Source: Candidatus Aenigmatarchaeota archaeon (GTDB lineage: Archaea; EX4484-52; B79-G9). From it: a stretch of 8,250 nt of DNA. Of this stretch, positions 1-6,168 are shown piece by piece. The notes under the pieces are model-generated. The model searched no databases and was not told where the DNA came from. It worked only from the letters and a program-made list of their open reading frames with translations. Location: contig JAGLIP010000031.1 in the NCBI GenBank assembly GCA_023142905.1, positions 1-8,250 of the forward strand, read 5' to 3'. The stretch's first letter is position 1. Each line of letters begins with the position of its first letter. The position numbers were made by a program, and so were the translations under genes.

Positions 1-1
1 A

Positions 2-178
2 GGTTCAGGTAAGATTATTGTTGAAGATAAAGAAATAAATACCATGCAAGAAGACATAATCCTTATCGAACCAAATGAAATCCATAGCATGATAAACGAT
101 ACAGGCGATATTTTTGAGTGGCTTGAGTTCAAGATGTGCGACCCAAAAGAGAATGACTTGTTCTTTTTAGATGATTGA
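2..178 (+). CDS. Cupin-domain protein, C-terminal fragment
   Basis: The 5' end lies outside the window; 58 residues remain before a TGA stop. The fragment opens with GSGKIIVED and continues through a DIILIEPNEIHS segment. This is the usual cupin layout: the end of motif 1 (G-x-G-x-I-x-V), then the motif 2 pattern of a glycine/aspartate turn, a strand ending in P-N-E, and a metal-binding histidine. The tail is acidic and ends FFLDD. Small single-domain cupins bind a divalent metal and act as isomerases, dioxygenases or sugar/ligand-binding proteins, but nothing here identifies the substrate. The next gene has its own TATA box, so the two are probably not co-transcribed. The fold call is fairly safe; the function is unknown. 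Confidence 0.75.
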   Translation, partial: GSGKIIVEDKEINTMQEDIILIEPNEIHSMINDTGDIFEWLEFKMCDPKENDLFFLDD

Positions 179-194
179 ACCTAGTTTGCAAAGG

Positions 195-202
195 TTTAAA
201 AA
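195..202 (+). promoter_or_regulatory. TATA box with purine-rich BRE for the 225-803 gene
   Basis: TTTAAAAA is preceded by GCAAAGG, which resembles a BRE. Its centre is about 26 bp before the ATG at 225. Archaeal transcription starts roughly 25 bp downstream of TATA, so this predicts a leaderless message beginning at that ATG. It supports the start chosen for the interrupted gene. Confidence 0.5.
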
Positions 203-224
203 TATTTTTTACTACTAATTGTTT

Positions 225-803
225 ATGACATTCAGAGATTCTCTAATATATCATTTAATGGACAAAACCGCATGGATTTTGAATTTGGATATGGGATTTA
301 AAAGTACTGTCTGATCCTCCGGTGGAATCGCTGTAATCTATAAATGTGGTTTTGCTGAAGCTGAGAAAACTGCTCTGGAATGCCTGAAAAATACATATAT
401 TGATGTTGATAACCAACATAAGGGTGTCCTAAATGTCAATGGTAAGATATATGCTGTGGTCTTTGGCCATCCCGGCGCATGCGAGAAGACAAAAGAAGCA
501 TTAGATACAGCAAAAGAGTTGATAGATACATATAATAAAGCCCGTATTGATTGCTCTCTTTCATCCGGCGTGTCTTTACCAAATGCTGGTTCATCAATTG
601 TCTTACAGGGCAAAGTCTCAAGGCGAAATCTTAGAGACATTCATAAATTATACGCATATCTTGTTGATGGACTTAAAGAACAAGTACCCCCTCTAGAGAT
701 GACGACTTACAGATATGATGGGGGTAATTTAAACGAAGAAGAAATAACCTCGTTTGAAATACCTGTTGAGGGCGAAGTTGCTCAGGAACAGAAAAAACAC
801 TAA
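225..803 (+). CDS. Uncharacterised protein interrupted by in-frame TGA; faint nucleotidyl-cyclase-like pattern
   Basis: Read from the ATG at 225 this frame gives 192 codons and one internal TGA (312-314, codon 30), then TAA. The part after the TGA has no ATG, GTG or TTG until a GTG at 456. That GTG falls inside a probable beta strand (KIYAVVFGHPG), so starting there would cut a domain. The first 29 codons look coding (DKTAWILNLDMGFKS), and their ATG sits about 26 bp after a TATA box. Several elements loosely follow class III nucleotidyl cyclases: LNLDMGF (19-25) for the first metal-Asp motif, NGKIYAVVFG (72-81) for the GDxVMAVFG strand, then a helix and IDCSLSSGV (108-116). The second metal Asp would be Lys74, so an active cyclase is unlikely and the resemblance may be chance. 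The gene is either a recent pseudogene, a sequence error, or a recoded UGA. The tail is acidic. Confidence 0.5.
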
Positions 804-838
804 CTAACTCATTCTGTTTTGTCTCCCCAGATAGTCTT

Positions 839-1045
839 TTAATCCAAAAACGCAAACATTTCGCCTGCAAATTGAGGCTCCATTTTTACATATTCTGCTT
901 TTGCATGTTCGCATGGCTCGCCATGTTCGCTGCAGTGTGCCGTACAGCAACCGCGATGTATGAAACCTTTTTTGTGCGCGCATAAAACTAAAGAGTCCGA
1001 GCCTATGTGAAGATTATTATCACATATTTTACATTTGGCCGTCAT
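839..1045 (-). CDS. Small Cys/His-rich zinc-binding protein
   Basis: The product is 68 residues. Cysteines and histidines fall in zinc-knuckle spacing: Cys5 and Cys8 (CKIC), Cys22, His24, His30, Cys33-Cys34, His37, Cys38, His41, Cys45 and His47. There are enough ligands for two zinc ions in a RING- or treble-clef-like fold. No membrane segment or signal peptide is visible. A C-x-x-C, C-x-H, H-x-x-C-C, PCEH layout of this size is familiar among uncharacterised small archaeal proteins, but I cannot name a family. The ATG lies about 28 bp from a TATA box, indicating a leaderless transcript separate from the operon upstream. The 3' end faces the 225-803 gene with 35 bp between them, and a T6 run on this strand within that neighbour's 3' end (793-798) may terminate it. 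A role in protein or nucleic-acid binding is plausible but not shown. Confidence 0.75.
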   Translation of the reverse strand: MTAKCKICDNNLHIGSDSLVLCAHKKGFIHRGCCTAHCSEHGEPCEHAKAEYVKMEPQFAGEMFAFLD

Positions 1046-1069
1046 GATATGTTATTAGAATGCAAGTAG

Positions 1070-1077
1070 TATATAAT
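1070..1077 (-). promoter_or_regulatory. TATA box for the small zinc protein
   Basis: The minus strand reads ATTATATA, centred about 28 bp before the ATG at 1045. It lies in the 39-bp gap after the ThiF-like gene. It predicts an independent, essentially leaderless transcript for the small zinc protein. Confidence 0.45.
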
Positions 1078-1084
1078 GTTTTTG

Positions 1085-2077
1085 TCAAATCCCGATTATT
1101 CTCGCATAAGCCGCCTTTGCCTGTTGTGGGCTTTTGGCATTCTTTATTATTGCCCGCCCGTCGGCAAAAAGAGATATTTTTGTATTTTCAAGAGTTATGT
1201 GAATAATCGATCCTTTTGTTTCAACAACTAATGTTTTTTTCAGCTTTCCCGCAAGTGCTTCAAGGTCAATATTTACAATTTTGGCGGGTTTTATGTGATA
1301 TGAATTGCTCCCGCAAAGAGCAACACTTTCTGTTTTCTTTTCTTGAAGATGCAGGTATTTTCCATTGCAGGCATTGCAGTTTTTTCTTTTTTTCACTTCC
1401 GCAGCTGTTGTTTTATGAGTCCAGGAATCATGGTAATAAAGACATTCAGATATTTTTTTCCCTAAAAGTATTTTTATCGCCTCAACTGCAACATACGCCG
1501 CCAAATGCGTGTTTGTTGAATTAAGTATTCCTGCAGTTTCACAAGTGTCAAGTATTCCCGGCGTTAGTTCTTTCTCAAACACGCATTCAAAACAGGCGGT
1601 TTTTCCAGGAACAATATTCATTGTTGTTACAGTTGTTCCTATTGCAGCCGCATAAATCCAAGGGATTCTGTTTTTCATACAGAAGTCATTTACAAAAAAG
1701 CGCGTTTCCATGTTGTCTGTTCCGTCAAGCACAAGGTCTTGATTTTTAAGTATTTTTATTGTCTCTTTATCAATATCTGCCACAACAGCTATTATTTTTG
1801 CCGAAGAATCAATCTCAAGCAAGTGTTTTTTAAGCGCTTCTGCTTTTGGATTTCCGATATCTTCCTCAACATAGCTTTGCCTTTGCAGATTAGACAATTC
1901 CACAAAATCACGGTCTATAATTATAATATTTTTCGCACCTAAACGCAGAAGAAGAACAGCCAATGGCGAACCAATCGCACCTAAACCAATAATTGCTATT
2001 TTCTCTTTTGCAAATGCATTCTGTTCTTTTAAGCTTATCTTTCCTGTCGCAATCTGGCGGGAATATCTTTCAAACAT
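1085..2077 (-). CDS. ThiF/MoeB/HesA-family E1-like adenylyltransferase
   Basis: The 330-residue protein matches the E1-like family along its length. Family members adenylate the C-terminal Gly-Gly of ubiquitin-like sulfur carriers (MoaD, ThiS, SAMP) for molybdopterin, thiamin or tRNA thiolation chemistry. Visible features in order are RYSRQI (4-9, arginines near the ATP), the nucleotide-binding GLGAIG (31-36), Asp55, NLQRQ (63-67), Lys78, DGTDN (118-122), a zinc site from Cys162/Cys165 (CFEC) and Cys234/Cys237 (CNAC), and CETAGIL (179-185), whose Cys is a candidate for the thioester or persulfide. From about 254 a C-terminal extension runs through LCGSNSYHI and FADGRAIIK (304-312), as in longer members of the family. 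There is no rhodanese domain. It is the third gene after desulfurase and iscU with a 16-bp gap, so sulfur from the desulfurase is the likely partner reaction. The carrier protein is not in this window. MoeB, ThiF and UbaA cannot be told apart here. Confidence 0.92.
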   Translation of the reverse strand: MFERYSRQIATGKISLKEQNAFAKEKIAIIGLGAIGSPLAVLLLRLGAKNIIIIDRDFVELSNLQRQSYVEEDIGNPKAEALKKHLLEIDSSAKIIAVVADIDKETIKILKNQDLVLDGTDNMETRFFVNDFCMKNRIPWIYAAAIGTTVTTMNIVPGKTACFECVFEKELTPGILDTCETAGILNSTNTHLAAYVAVEAIKILLGKKISECLYYHDSWTHKTTAAEVKKRKNCNACNGKYLHLQEKKTESVALCGSNSYHIKPAKIVNIDLEALAGKLKKTLVVETKGSIIHITLENTKISLFADGRAIIKNAKSPQQAKAAYARIIGI

Positions 2078-2093
2078 AGAACTAATGCACTCT

Positions 2094-2468
2094 TTATTTA
2101 TTTATCTTTTTTTCGTAATCATCAATCGCTTTTTTAAGAGCGTCTGAAGCAAGATTAGAGCAGTGCATCTTAATCAACGGCAATCCCCCAAGCTCATCTG
2201 AAACATTAGCTCTTGTGATATTTTTTGCTTCTTCAAGGGTTTTTCCTTTCGCAATTTCTGTTATAATAGATGATGTGGCGATGGCGGCGGCACAACCGAA
2301 AGTCTTGAATTTTATATCTTCAATAATATTATCTTTTATTCTTAGTGTAATGGTCATCATATCACCGCAAGTTGGATTCCCGACCCCCCCCACACCGTCC
2401 GCATCCTTTATTTCACCCACATTTCTCGGGTTCTTAAAATGATCCATAACGATATCAGAATATACCAT
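2094..2468 (-). CDS. iscU: IscU/NifU-N type Fe-S cluster assembly scaffold
   Basis: This is a full-length IscU-type scaffold of 124 residues that would receive sulfur from the desulfurase and build [2Fe-2S] clusters in the cytoplasm. The three cluster cysteines are present: Cys34 in NPTCGD, Cys59 in FGCAAAIA, and Cys103 in KMHCS preceded by His102. So is Asp36, the residue that allows cluster release. I chose the ATG at 2468, which overlaps the desulfurase TGA by one base (TGATG). An in-frame TTG three bases earlier is possible but unlikely. GTGAT just upstream can act as ribosome site. The loop known as LPPVK in bacterial IscU, which binds the HscA chaperone, reads LPLIK here. An eight-G tract lies in the coding strand shortly before Cys34. 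Confidence 0.95.
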   Translation of the reverse strand: MVYSDIVMDHFKNPRNVGEIKDADGVGGVGNPTCGDMMTITLRIKDNIIEDIKFKTFGCAAAIATSSIITEIAKGKTLEEAKNITRANVSDELGGLPLIKMHCSNLASDALKKAIDDYEKKINK

Positions 2469-3649
2469 CAAATCACATCACTTTTTTGGGTCAATGGGCT
2501 TAAAGTCCTCAGTTTTTCTATTATTCCCGGCAAAATTTCAATAACTTTATCAATCTCTTCCTCTGCGGTATATCGGCTTAGCGTGAATCTAATCGACCCG
2601 TGCGAAACATCTATGGGGAGTCCAATTGCTTCTAAAACATGGCTTGGCTTCAGGCTATTTGATGAGCATGCAGAACCTGTGGATACTGCGATTCCTTCTA
2701 AATCAAGATGCAGAAGAATGGATTCGCCTTCAACATATTTGAACGAAAAGTTTACATTATTTGGATTTCTTTTATCCCTTTTGGGCCCGTTAAGGATAAC
2801 ATCAGGAATCTTACATTCTATATTTGTTATCAGCTTGTCTCTTAACTGTGTCATTTTTTCAGTGTGTTTGTAAAAATCAGCCATATTGATTTCAACCGCT
2901 TTTGAAAAACCGACAATTCCGGGAACATTTTCTGTTCCTGCCCGCCTGTTTTTTTCCTGCGAACCGCCCAATTGCAATGTACTTAATCTCGTACCTTCCC
3001 GAACATAAAGAGCACCAACGCCTTTTGGCCCGTGTATCTTGTGCGATGCCACACTTAAAAGATCTACCTTTGCCGCATCAACATCAATTGGTATTTTTGT
3101 GTATGACTGAACAGCATCTACATGGAAATAAGCATCGATGTTTTTTGATTTTACCAAATGACCGATTTTATCTATATCCTGTATAGTTCCAATTTCATTA
3201 TTAGCATGGATTATGCTTACAAGAATTGTATTATCCGTAATTGCTTTTTCAAGCTGTTCTAAATTTATAAATCCTTCTTTGTCAACATCAAGCCGAACAA
3301 CATCAAAACCCTCATTTTCAAGCTCCTTTACAGTATTTTTTATTGCAGGATGCTCAATTTTTGTGGTTATTATCCGTCCTTTTCCAAATGCTTTTGCCAC
3401 GCCGAAAACAGCGATATTGTCGGACTCGGTCCCGCCCGATGTAAAAAATATCTCTTCAGGGTTGGCACTTATACTGTCTGCAATTGTCATTCTTGCATTG
3501 TCTATCGCAGCTTTGGCATTTCTTCCGAATTCATGAAGTGATGAGGGATTTCCATATTCTTCTGTAAAATACGGAAGCATTGCTTCAACTACTTCATCTG
3601 CAACTCGTGTGGTCGCACTATTGTCAAGGTATATGCTTTTTTTAGCCAT
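2468..3649 (-). CDS. iscS: Cysteine desulfurase (NifS/IscS, group I)
   Basis: This 393-residue PLP enzyme converts cysteine to alanine and passes persulfide sulfur to acceptors, here most directly IscU. Key residues are visible: SGGTESDN (71-78) for PLP phosphate binding, His100 stacking on the ring, Asp178 and Gln181 at the pyridine side, Lys204 forming the Schiff base in SHKIHGPKG, RRAGTEN (235-241), and catalytic Cys328 in STGSACSS (323-330). The active loop of SGSAC type is close to NifS and IscS rather than to SufS. Length and domain order are normal. GTGAT lies five bases before the ATG, and a TATA box at 3699-3707 gives a short leader, so this is the first gene of the operon with iscU and the ThiF-like gene. 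A 17-bp palindrome covers the predicted start site. Whether iscS or nifS is the better symbol cannot be settled. Confidence 0.95.
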   Translation of the reverse strand: MAKKSIYLDNSATTRVADEVVEAMLPYFTEEYGNPSSLHEFGRNAKAAIDNARMTIADSISANPEEIFFTSGGTESDNIAVFGVAKAFGKGRIITTKIEHPAIKNTVKELENEGFDVVRLDVDKEGFINLEQLEKAITDNTILVSIIHANNEIGTIQDIDKIGHLVKSKNIDAYFHVDAVQSYTKIPIDVDAAKVDLLSVASHKIHGPKGVGALYVREGTRLSTLQLGGSQEKNRRAGTENVPGIVGFSKAVEINMADFYKHTEKMTQLRDKLITNIECKIPDVILNGPKRDKRNPNNVNFSFKYVEGESILLHLDLEGIAVSTGSACSSNSLKPSHVLEAIGLPIDVSHGSIRFTLSRYTAEEEIDKVIEILPGIIEKLRTLSPLTQKSDVI

Positions 3650-3667
3650 AAGAAATCACATCTGACA

Positions 3668-3684
3668 GTATAACGGTGTTATAC
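3668..3684. promoter_or_regulatory. Perfect 17-bp palindrome, probable operator of the iscS-iscU-thiF operon
   Basis: GTATAACGGTGTTATAC has 7-bp arms with a GGT spacer. Its centre (3676) coincides with the transcription start predicted from the TATA box (about 3677). A dimeric winged-helix or other HTH repressor bound here would block initiation. A hairpin at the 5' end of the mRNA is the alternative reading. The regulator is not in the window. Confidence 0.5.
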
Positions 3685-3698
3685 AATGGCAAAGAAAA

Positions 3699-3707
3699 CT
3701 TTATATT
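3699..3707 (-). promoter_or_regulatory. TATA box of the iscS operon
   Basis: The minus strand reads AATATAAAG. A start about 26 bp downstream falls near 3677 and leaves a leader of roughly 28 nt that carries the GTGAT ribosome site. This separates the operon from the TIR-like gene upstream. Confidence 0.5.
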
Positions 3708-3742
3708 GTTAATGCGTTATTGACCAAAACATATTTTAATTG

Positions 3743-4561
3743 TTAGGCTATAGTTCTTAAGCAATCTTCAAGATCTTTAGCAAACCCCTTAAAATGATTT
3801 TTTATTTTCTCGTTGTTTTCTAGTTCATAAACACAATCGGAATTAAATGCAACATATTTAATATATTCAATACCTTTCAAATCTGCCTTTTCTTCTTTTT
3901 CTTCATCACTTTTGATTAGTATTGCTTTTTTACCTAAACCATAAATCAAACCTAATTCAAACAATACATTAGGATTCCATTCGCTTATGTTTATTATGGC
4001 AAAATCGCTTATCTGTATCAAATAACACACTTTGCACATAACATCAATGTTCCCTTTTTTCTCATCGGCTTTTTGTGCTTCTTTACCCAGTTTTTCTAGA
4101 ACTGGCTTAATTCCGTATTTGTAAACCAGTTCATGTTTTTTAGAGAAAGGCATCCCTATAAATACATAATTACTTTTGCTTTCTATGCTTTTAGGACAAA
4201 TTGCGTTGGACTTAAAACACAACATTTTTTTGTTCGACACAGTCAACGAACTTTCTTGAAATGGATTCTGGGCGTAATTCATAAGTCTCTCTATCTGTGC
4301 AAGCATCCTTTCTTTAACCTTTTTAGGGTTTTCTTTAAAGTTAGTATGTAGAAATACCCGTCCAAGCACCCCTAACTCTGGAATAATTTCAAAGGTATTA
4401 ATATATTCAGGATTTGTTTTTCTTAAGTTTTGCTTAATATATTCTACTTCTTTAATATACCCATTTATTTTTTCGATATTGTCCGGTTCTGTATTTAATA
4501 CTTGAGCATATAAATTTGATAGTCGAGTAGACAACAAATCAAGTTTCGTTTTTATAACCAT
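3743..4561 (-). CDS. TIR-like / nucleoside 2-deoxyribosyltransferase-like protein with helical N-terminus
   Basis: The 272-residue protein has two parts. Residues 1 to about 110 look mainly helical and match nothing I recognise. Residues 130 to about 220 show the hallmark of the TIR-like/nucleoside-deoxyribosyltransferase fold: a first strand ending YVFIGMPFSKK (132-142), a charged helix (GIKPVLEKLG), SDFAIINIS (185-193), then NPNVLFELG (196-204) with Glu202 as candidate catalytic residue, and GLGKKAILI. In related proteins this glutamate cleaves an N-glycosidic bond of NAD or nucleosides; many act in stress or antiviral responses. No membrane segment is visible. GGTGAT precedes the ATG, and the gene starts 28 bp after the rtcB stop, so read-through from rtcB is likely. 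Its DNA is noticeably more A/T-rich than rtcB, consistent with separate acquisition. The fold call is good; whether it is an NADase is inference. Confidence 0.75.
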   Translation of the reverse strand: MVIKTKLDLLSTRLSNLYAQVLNTEPDNIEKINGYIKEVEYIKQNLRKTNPEYINTFEIIPELGVLGRVFLHTNFKENPKKVKERMLAQIERLMNYAQNPFQESSLTVSNKKMLCFKSNAICPKSIESKSNYVFIGMPFSKKHELVYKYGIKPVLEKLGKEAQKADEKKGNIDVMCKVCYLIQISDFAIINISEWNPNVLFELGLIYGLGKKAILIKSDEEKEEKADLKGIEYIKYVAFNSDCVYELENNEKIKNHFKGFAKDLEDCLRTIA

Positions 4562-4589
4562 ACCCTCAAATCACCAAATATTTTGATAT

Positions 4590-6050
4590 TCAGCCCTTAA
4601 TAACAGCTAGTGGAACCATTCGTGCCACAAGATTGCCGATTCCCACTTCGTGGGAAACTTTAACAACCTCATCAATGTCTTTATAGACCTGCGGTGCTTC
4701 TTCAACGATTCCCTTCCATGATGCGGATTTAACCATAATGCCTTTTTTCTCAAGTTCGTCTGTAATTTTCTCACTTCTAAACTTCTTGACAGCAGCAAAT
4801 CTTGACATAACCCGTCCTGCGCCATGTGCTGTTGAACCAAAAGAAACATCTTCCGCCTTTTTGGTGCCAACAAGAAGATAGCTTGCAGTACCCATAGAAC
4901 CGGGAATTATTACCGGCTGACCATACGCACGGTATATTTCAGGAATCTCAGCCCTTCCGGAACCAAATGAACGGGTGGCGCCTTTCCGGTGAACACAAAC
5001 ACTCATCTTTTCGCCGTCAACAGTATGGTCTTCCATCTTTGCCACATTATGGCATACATCATAAACAATATTCATACCCATATCTTTCGCACTTCGGTCA
5101 AACACTTTTTCAAAGGACTCCCGTATCCAGTGGGTTATCATCTGCCTATTTGCCCATGCATAATTTGCCGCACCAGACATCGCATTGTAGTATTGCTGCC
5201 CCAAATCACTTGATAATGGGGCGTTTATAAGCTCGCGGTCAGGAAGCCCATCAATTCCAAACTTATCTTCCATTTTTCGTATATACTCCGATGCAACCTG
5301 GTGTCCAAGACCGCGCGAACCGCAATGCACCATAATCACTAATTGTCCTTTTTCAGTTATTCCAAATGCTCTTGCAGTTTTTTCATCAAGGATGCTATCC
5401 ACACCCTGCAATTCGAGAAAATGGTTTCCTGCACCTAAGGATCCAAGCTGGGGCTTACCCCGCACTATTGCCTTATCGGAAACATCATTAGGGTCTGCTT
5501 TCATGCACCCGTTTTCTTCCATCCTATCTGTGTCTTCTTTCCAACCAAAGCCTTGTTTTACAGCCCAACCAGCGCCTTTTTCAAGCACTTCTTTTGTCTC
5601 TTCATCTGTAAATCGTACTTTTGCTTTACTACCCAAACCCGCAGGCACATTAGCAAACATTGTGTTTAAAAGCTCGCGTTTTTTATCTGCAATGTCGCCG
5701 GTTTTAAGGTTGGTCTTTATCATGCGAACACCGCAGTTGATGTCAAAACCAACACCGCCAGGACTTATTATGCCATCTTCTTTCCTGAATGCAGCAACGC
5801 CCCCTATTGGAAACCCGTATCCCTGATGGGCATCAGGCATTGCAAGCGCATGCTTCACAATTCCTTTAAGTTGAGAAACATTTACAATCTGCTCTATTGT
5901 TTTATCATTCTTTATTTTATCCATCAATAAATCAGATGCATAAATTATTGCAGGAACCTGCATATTACCTTTTTTTGAAACATGCCAAACATTTCCGTTA
6001 CTTTTCTCAATTTCGTAATCATTGTGTTGATTGCTATTGTTTTTTTCCAT
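4590..6050 (-). CDS. rtcB: RNA-splicing ligase RtcB (tRNA-splicing ligase)
   Basis: RtcB joins 2',3'-cyclic phosphate (or 3'-phosphate) and 5'-OH RNA ends with GTP and Mn2+. In archaea it seals tRNA exons and repairs RNA. The 486-residue protein has the full active site: MPDAH (71-75), GFDINCGV with Asp103 and Cys106, GNHFLE with His210, HCGSRGLGHQ with His242, VCHN with His334, the RSFGSGR turn, and His409 in AHGAGR, the residue that takes GMP. There is no intein, although archaeal rtcB genes often carry one. I prefer the ATG at 6050, because GGTGA lies five bases before it. An ATG at 6062 would add four residues and make that GGTGA coding. Archease lies 106 bp upstream and a TIR-like gene 28 bp downstream. 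Confidence 0.96.
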   Translation of the reverse strand: MEKNNSNQHNDYEIEKSNGNVWHVSKKGNMQVPAIIYASDLLMDKIKNDKTIEQIVNVSQLKGIVKHALAMPDAHQGYGFPIGGVAAFRKEDGIISPGGVGFDINCGVRMIKTNLKTGDIADKKRELLNTMFANVPAGLGSKAKVRFTDEETKEVLEKGAGWAVKQGFGWKEDTDRMEENGCMKADPNDVSDKAIVRGKPQLGSLGAGNHFLELQGVDSILDEKTARAFGITEKGQLVIMVHCGSRGLGHQVASEYIRKMEDKFGIDGLPDRELINAPLSSDLGQQYYNAMSGAANYAWANRQMITHWIRESFEKVFDRSAKDMGMNIVYDVCHNVAKMEDHTVDGEKMSVCVHRKGATRSFGSGRAEIPEIYRAYGQPVIIPGSMGTASYLLVGTKKAEDVSFGSTAHGAGRVMSRFAAVKKFRSEKITDELEKKGIMVKSASWKGIVEEAPQVYKDIDEVVKVSHEVGIGNLVARMVPLAVIKG

Positions 6051-6095
6051 AATTTTCACCATGCTTGTTAATTAATTAAAATTTTAAATGTTTTT

Positions 6096-6103
6096 AATAT
6101 ATT
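6096..6103 (-). promoter_or_regulatory. Probable TATA box for rtcB
   Basis: AATATATT is centred about 49 bp before the preferred rtcB start. It predicts a short leader that includes the GGTGA site. A second candidate, TTTAAAAT, lies at 6081-6088. A 12-bp A/T palindrome (6068-6079) sits between the box and the gene. The whole gap is A/T-rich, so the exact box is uncertain. Confidence 0.35.
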
Positions 6104-6109
6104 GCCTTT

Positions 6110-6117
6110 AAAAAAAA
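6110..6117 (-). terminator. Oligo-T terminator after archease
   Basis: The minus strand has an uninterrupted run of eight T after GCGG, about 50 bases past the archease stop and before the rtcB TATA box. Archaeal RNA polymerase stops at such tracts without needing a hairpin. A shorter T5 run lies at about 6151-6155. Together they suggest rtcB is transcribed at least partly on its own. Confidence 0.4.
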
Positions 6118-6168
6118 CCGCTTATCTTGTGATTTTTTTCTTTATGCAAAAACCGAGAAAGGATACCA

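Noticed and set aside
313..329. Short hairpin GATCC/GGAATC directly after the in-frame TGA, considered as a SECIS-like recoding signal.
   Set aside because: The stem is about five pairs with a bulge. Archaeal SECIS elements usually lie in untranslated regions and carry a defined GAA/A internal loop, which I do not see here or after 803.
456..803. GTG at 456 as the true start of a 116-codon gene.
   Set aside because: It lies in the middle of a probable beta strand, has no ribosome site or TATA box, and the same frame is open and protein-like well upstream.
1216..1524. Open frames on the + strand inside the ThiF-like gene (also 1739-1942).
   Set aside because: They are antisense to a well-conserved enzyme, and their products are low-complexity, rich in Phe, Cys and His.
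2439..3536. Several + strand open frames opposite iscU and the desulfurase.
   Set aside because: They are antisense shadows of conserved genes with no promoter or family features.
5392..5826. 144-codon + strand frame inside rtcB.
   Set aside because: It is the reverse of conserved RtcB sequence, and its Ser/Pro-rich product looks like a shadow translation.
4590..6050. Possible intein in rtcB, a common insertion site in archaea.
   Set aside because: The protein is uninterrupted and of normal length, with all active-site motifs contiguous.
6068..6079. TTAATTAATTAA palindrome before rtcB as an operator.
   Set aside because: It is a simple A/T repeat in an A/T-rich gap, so chance or promoter composition explains it.
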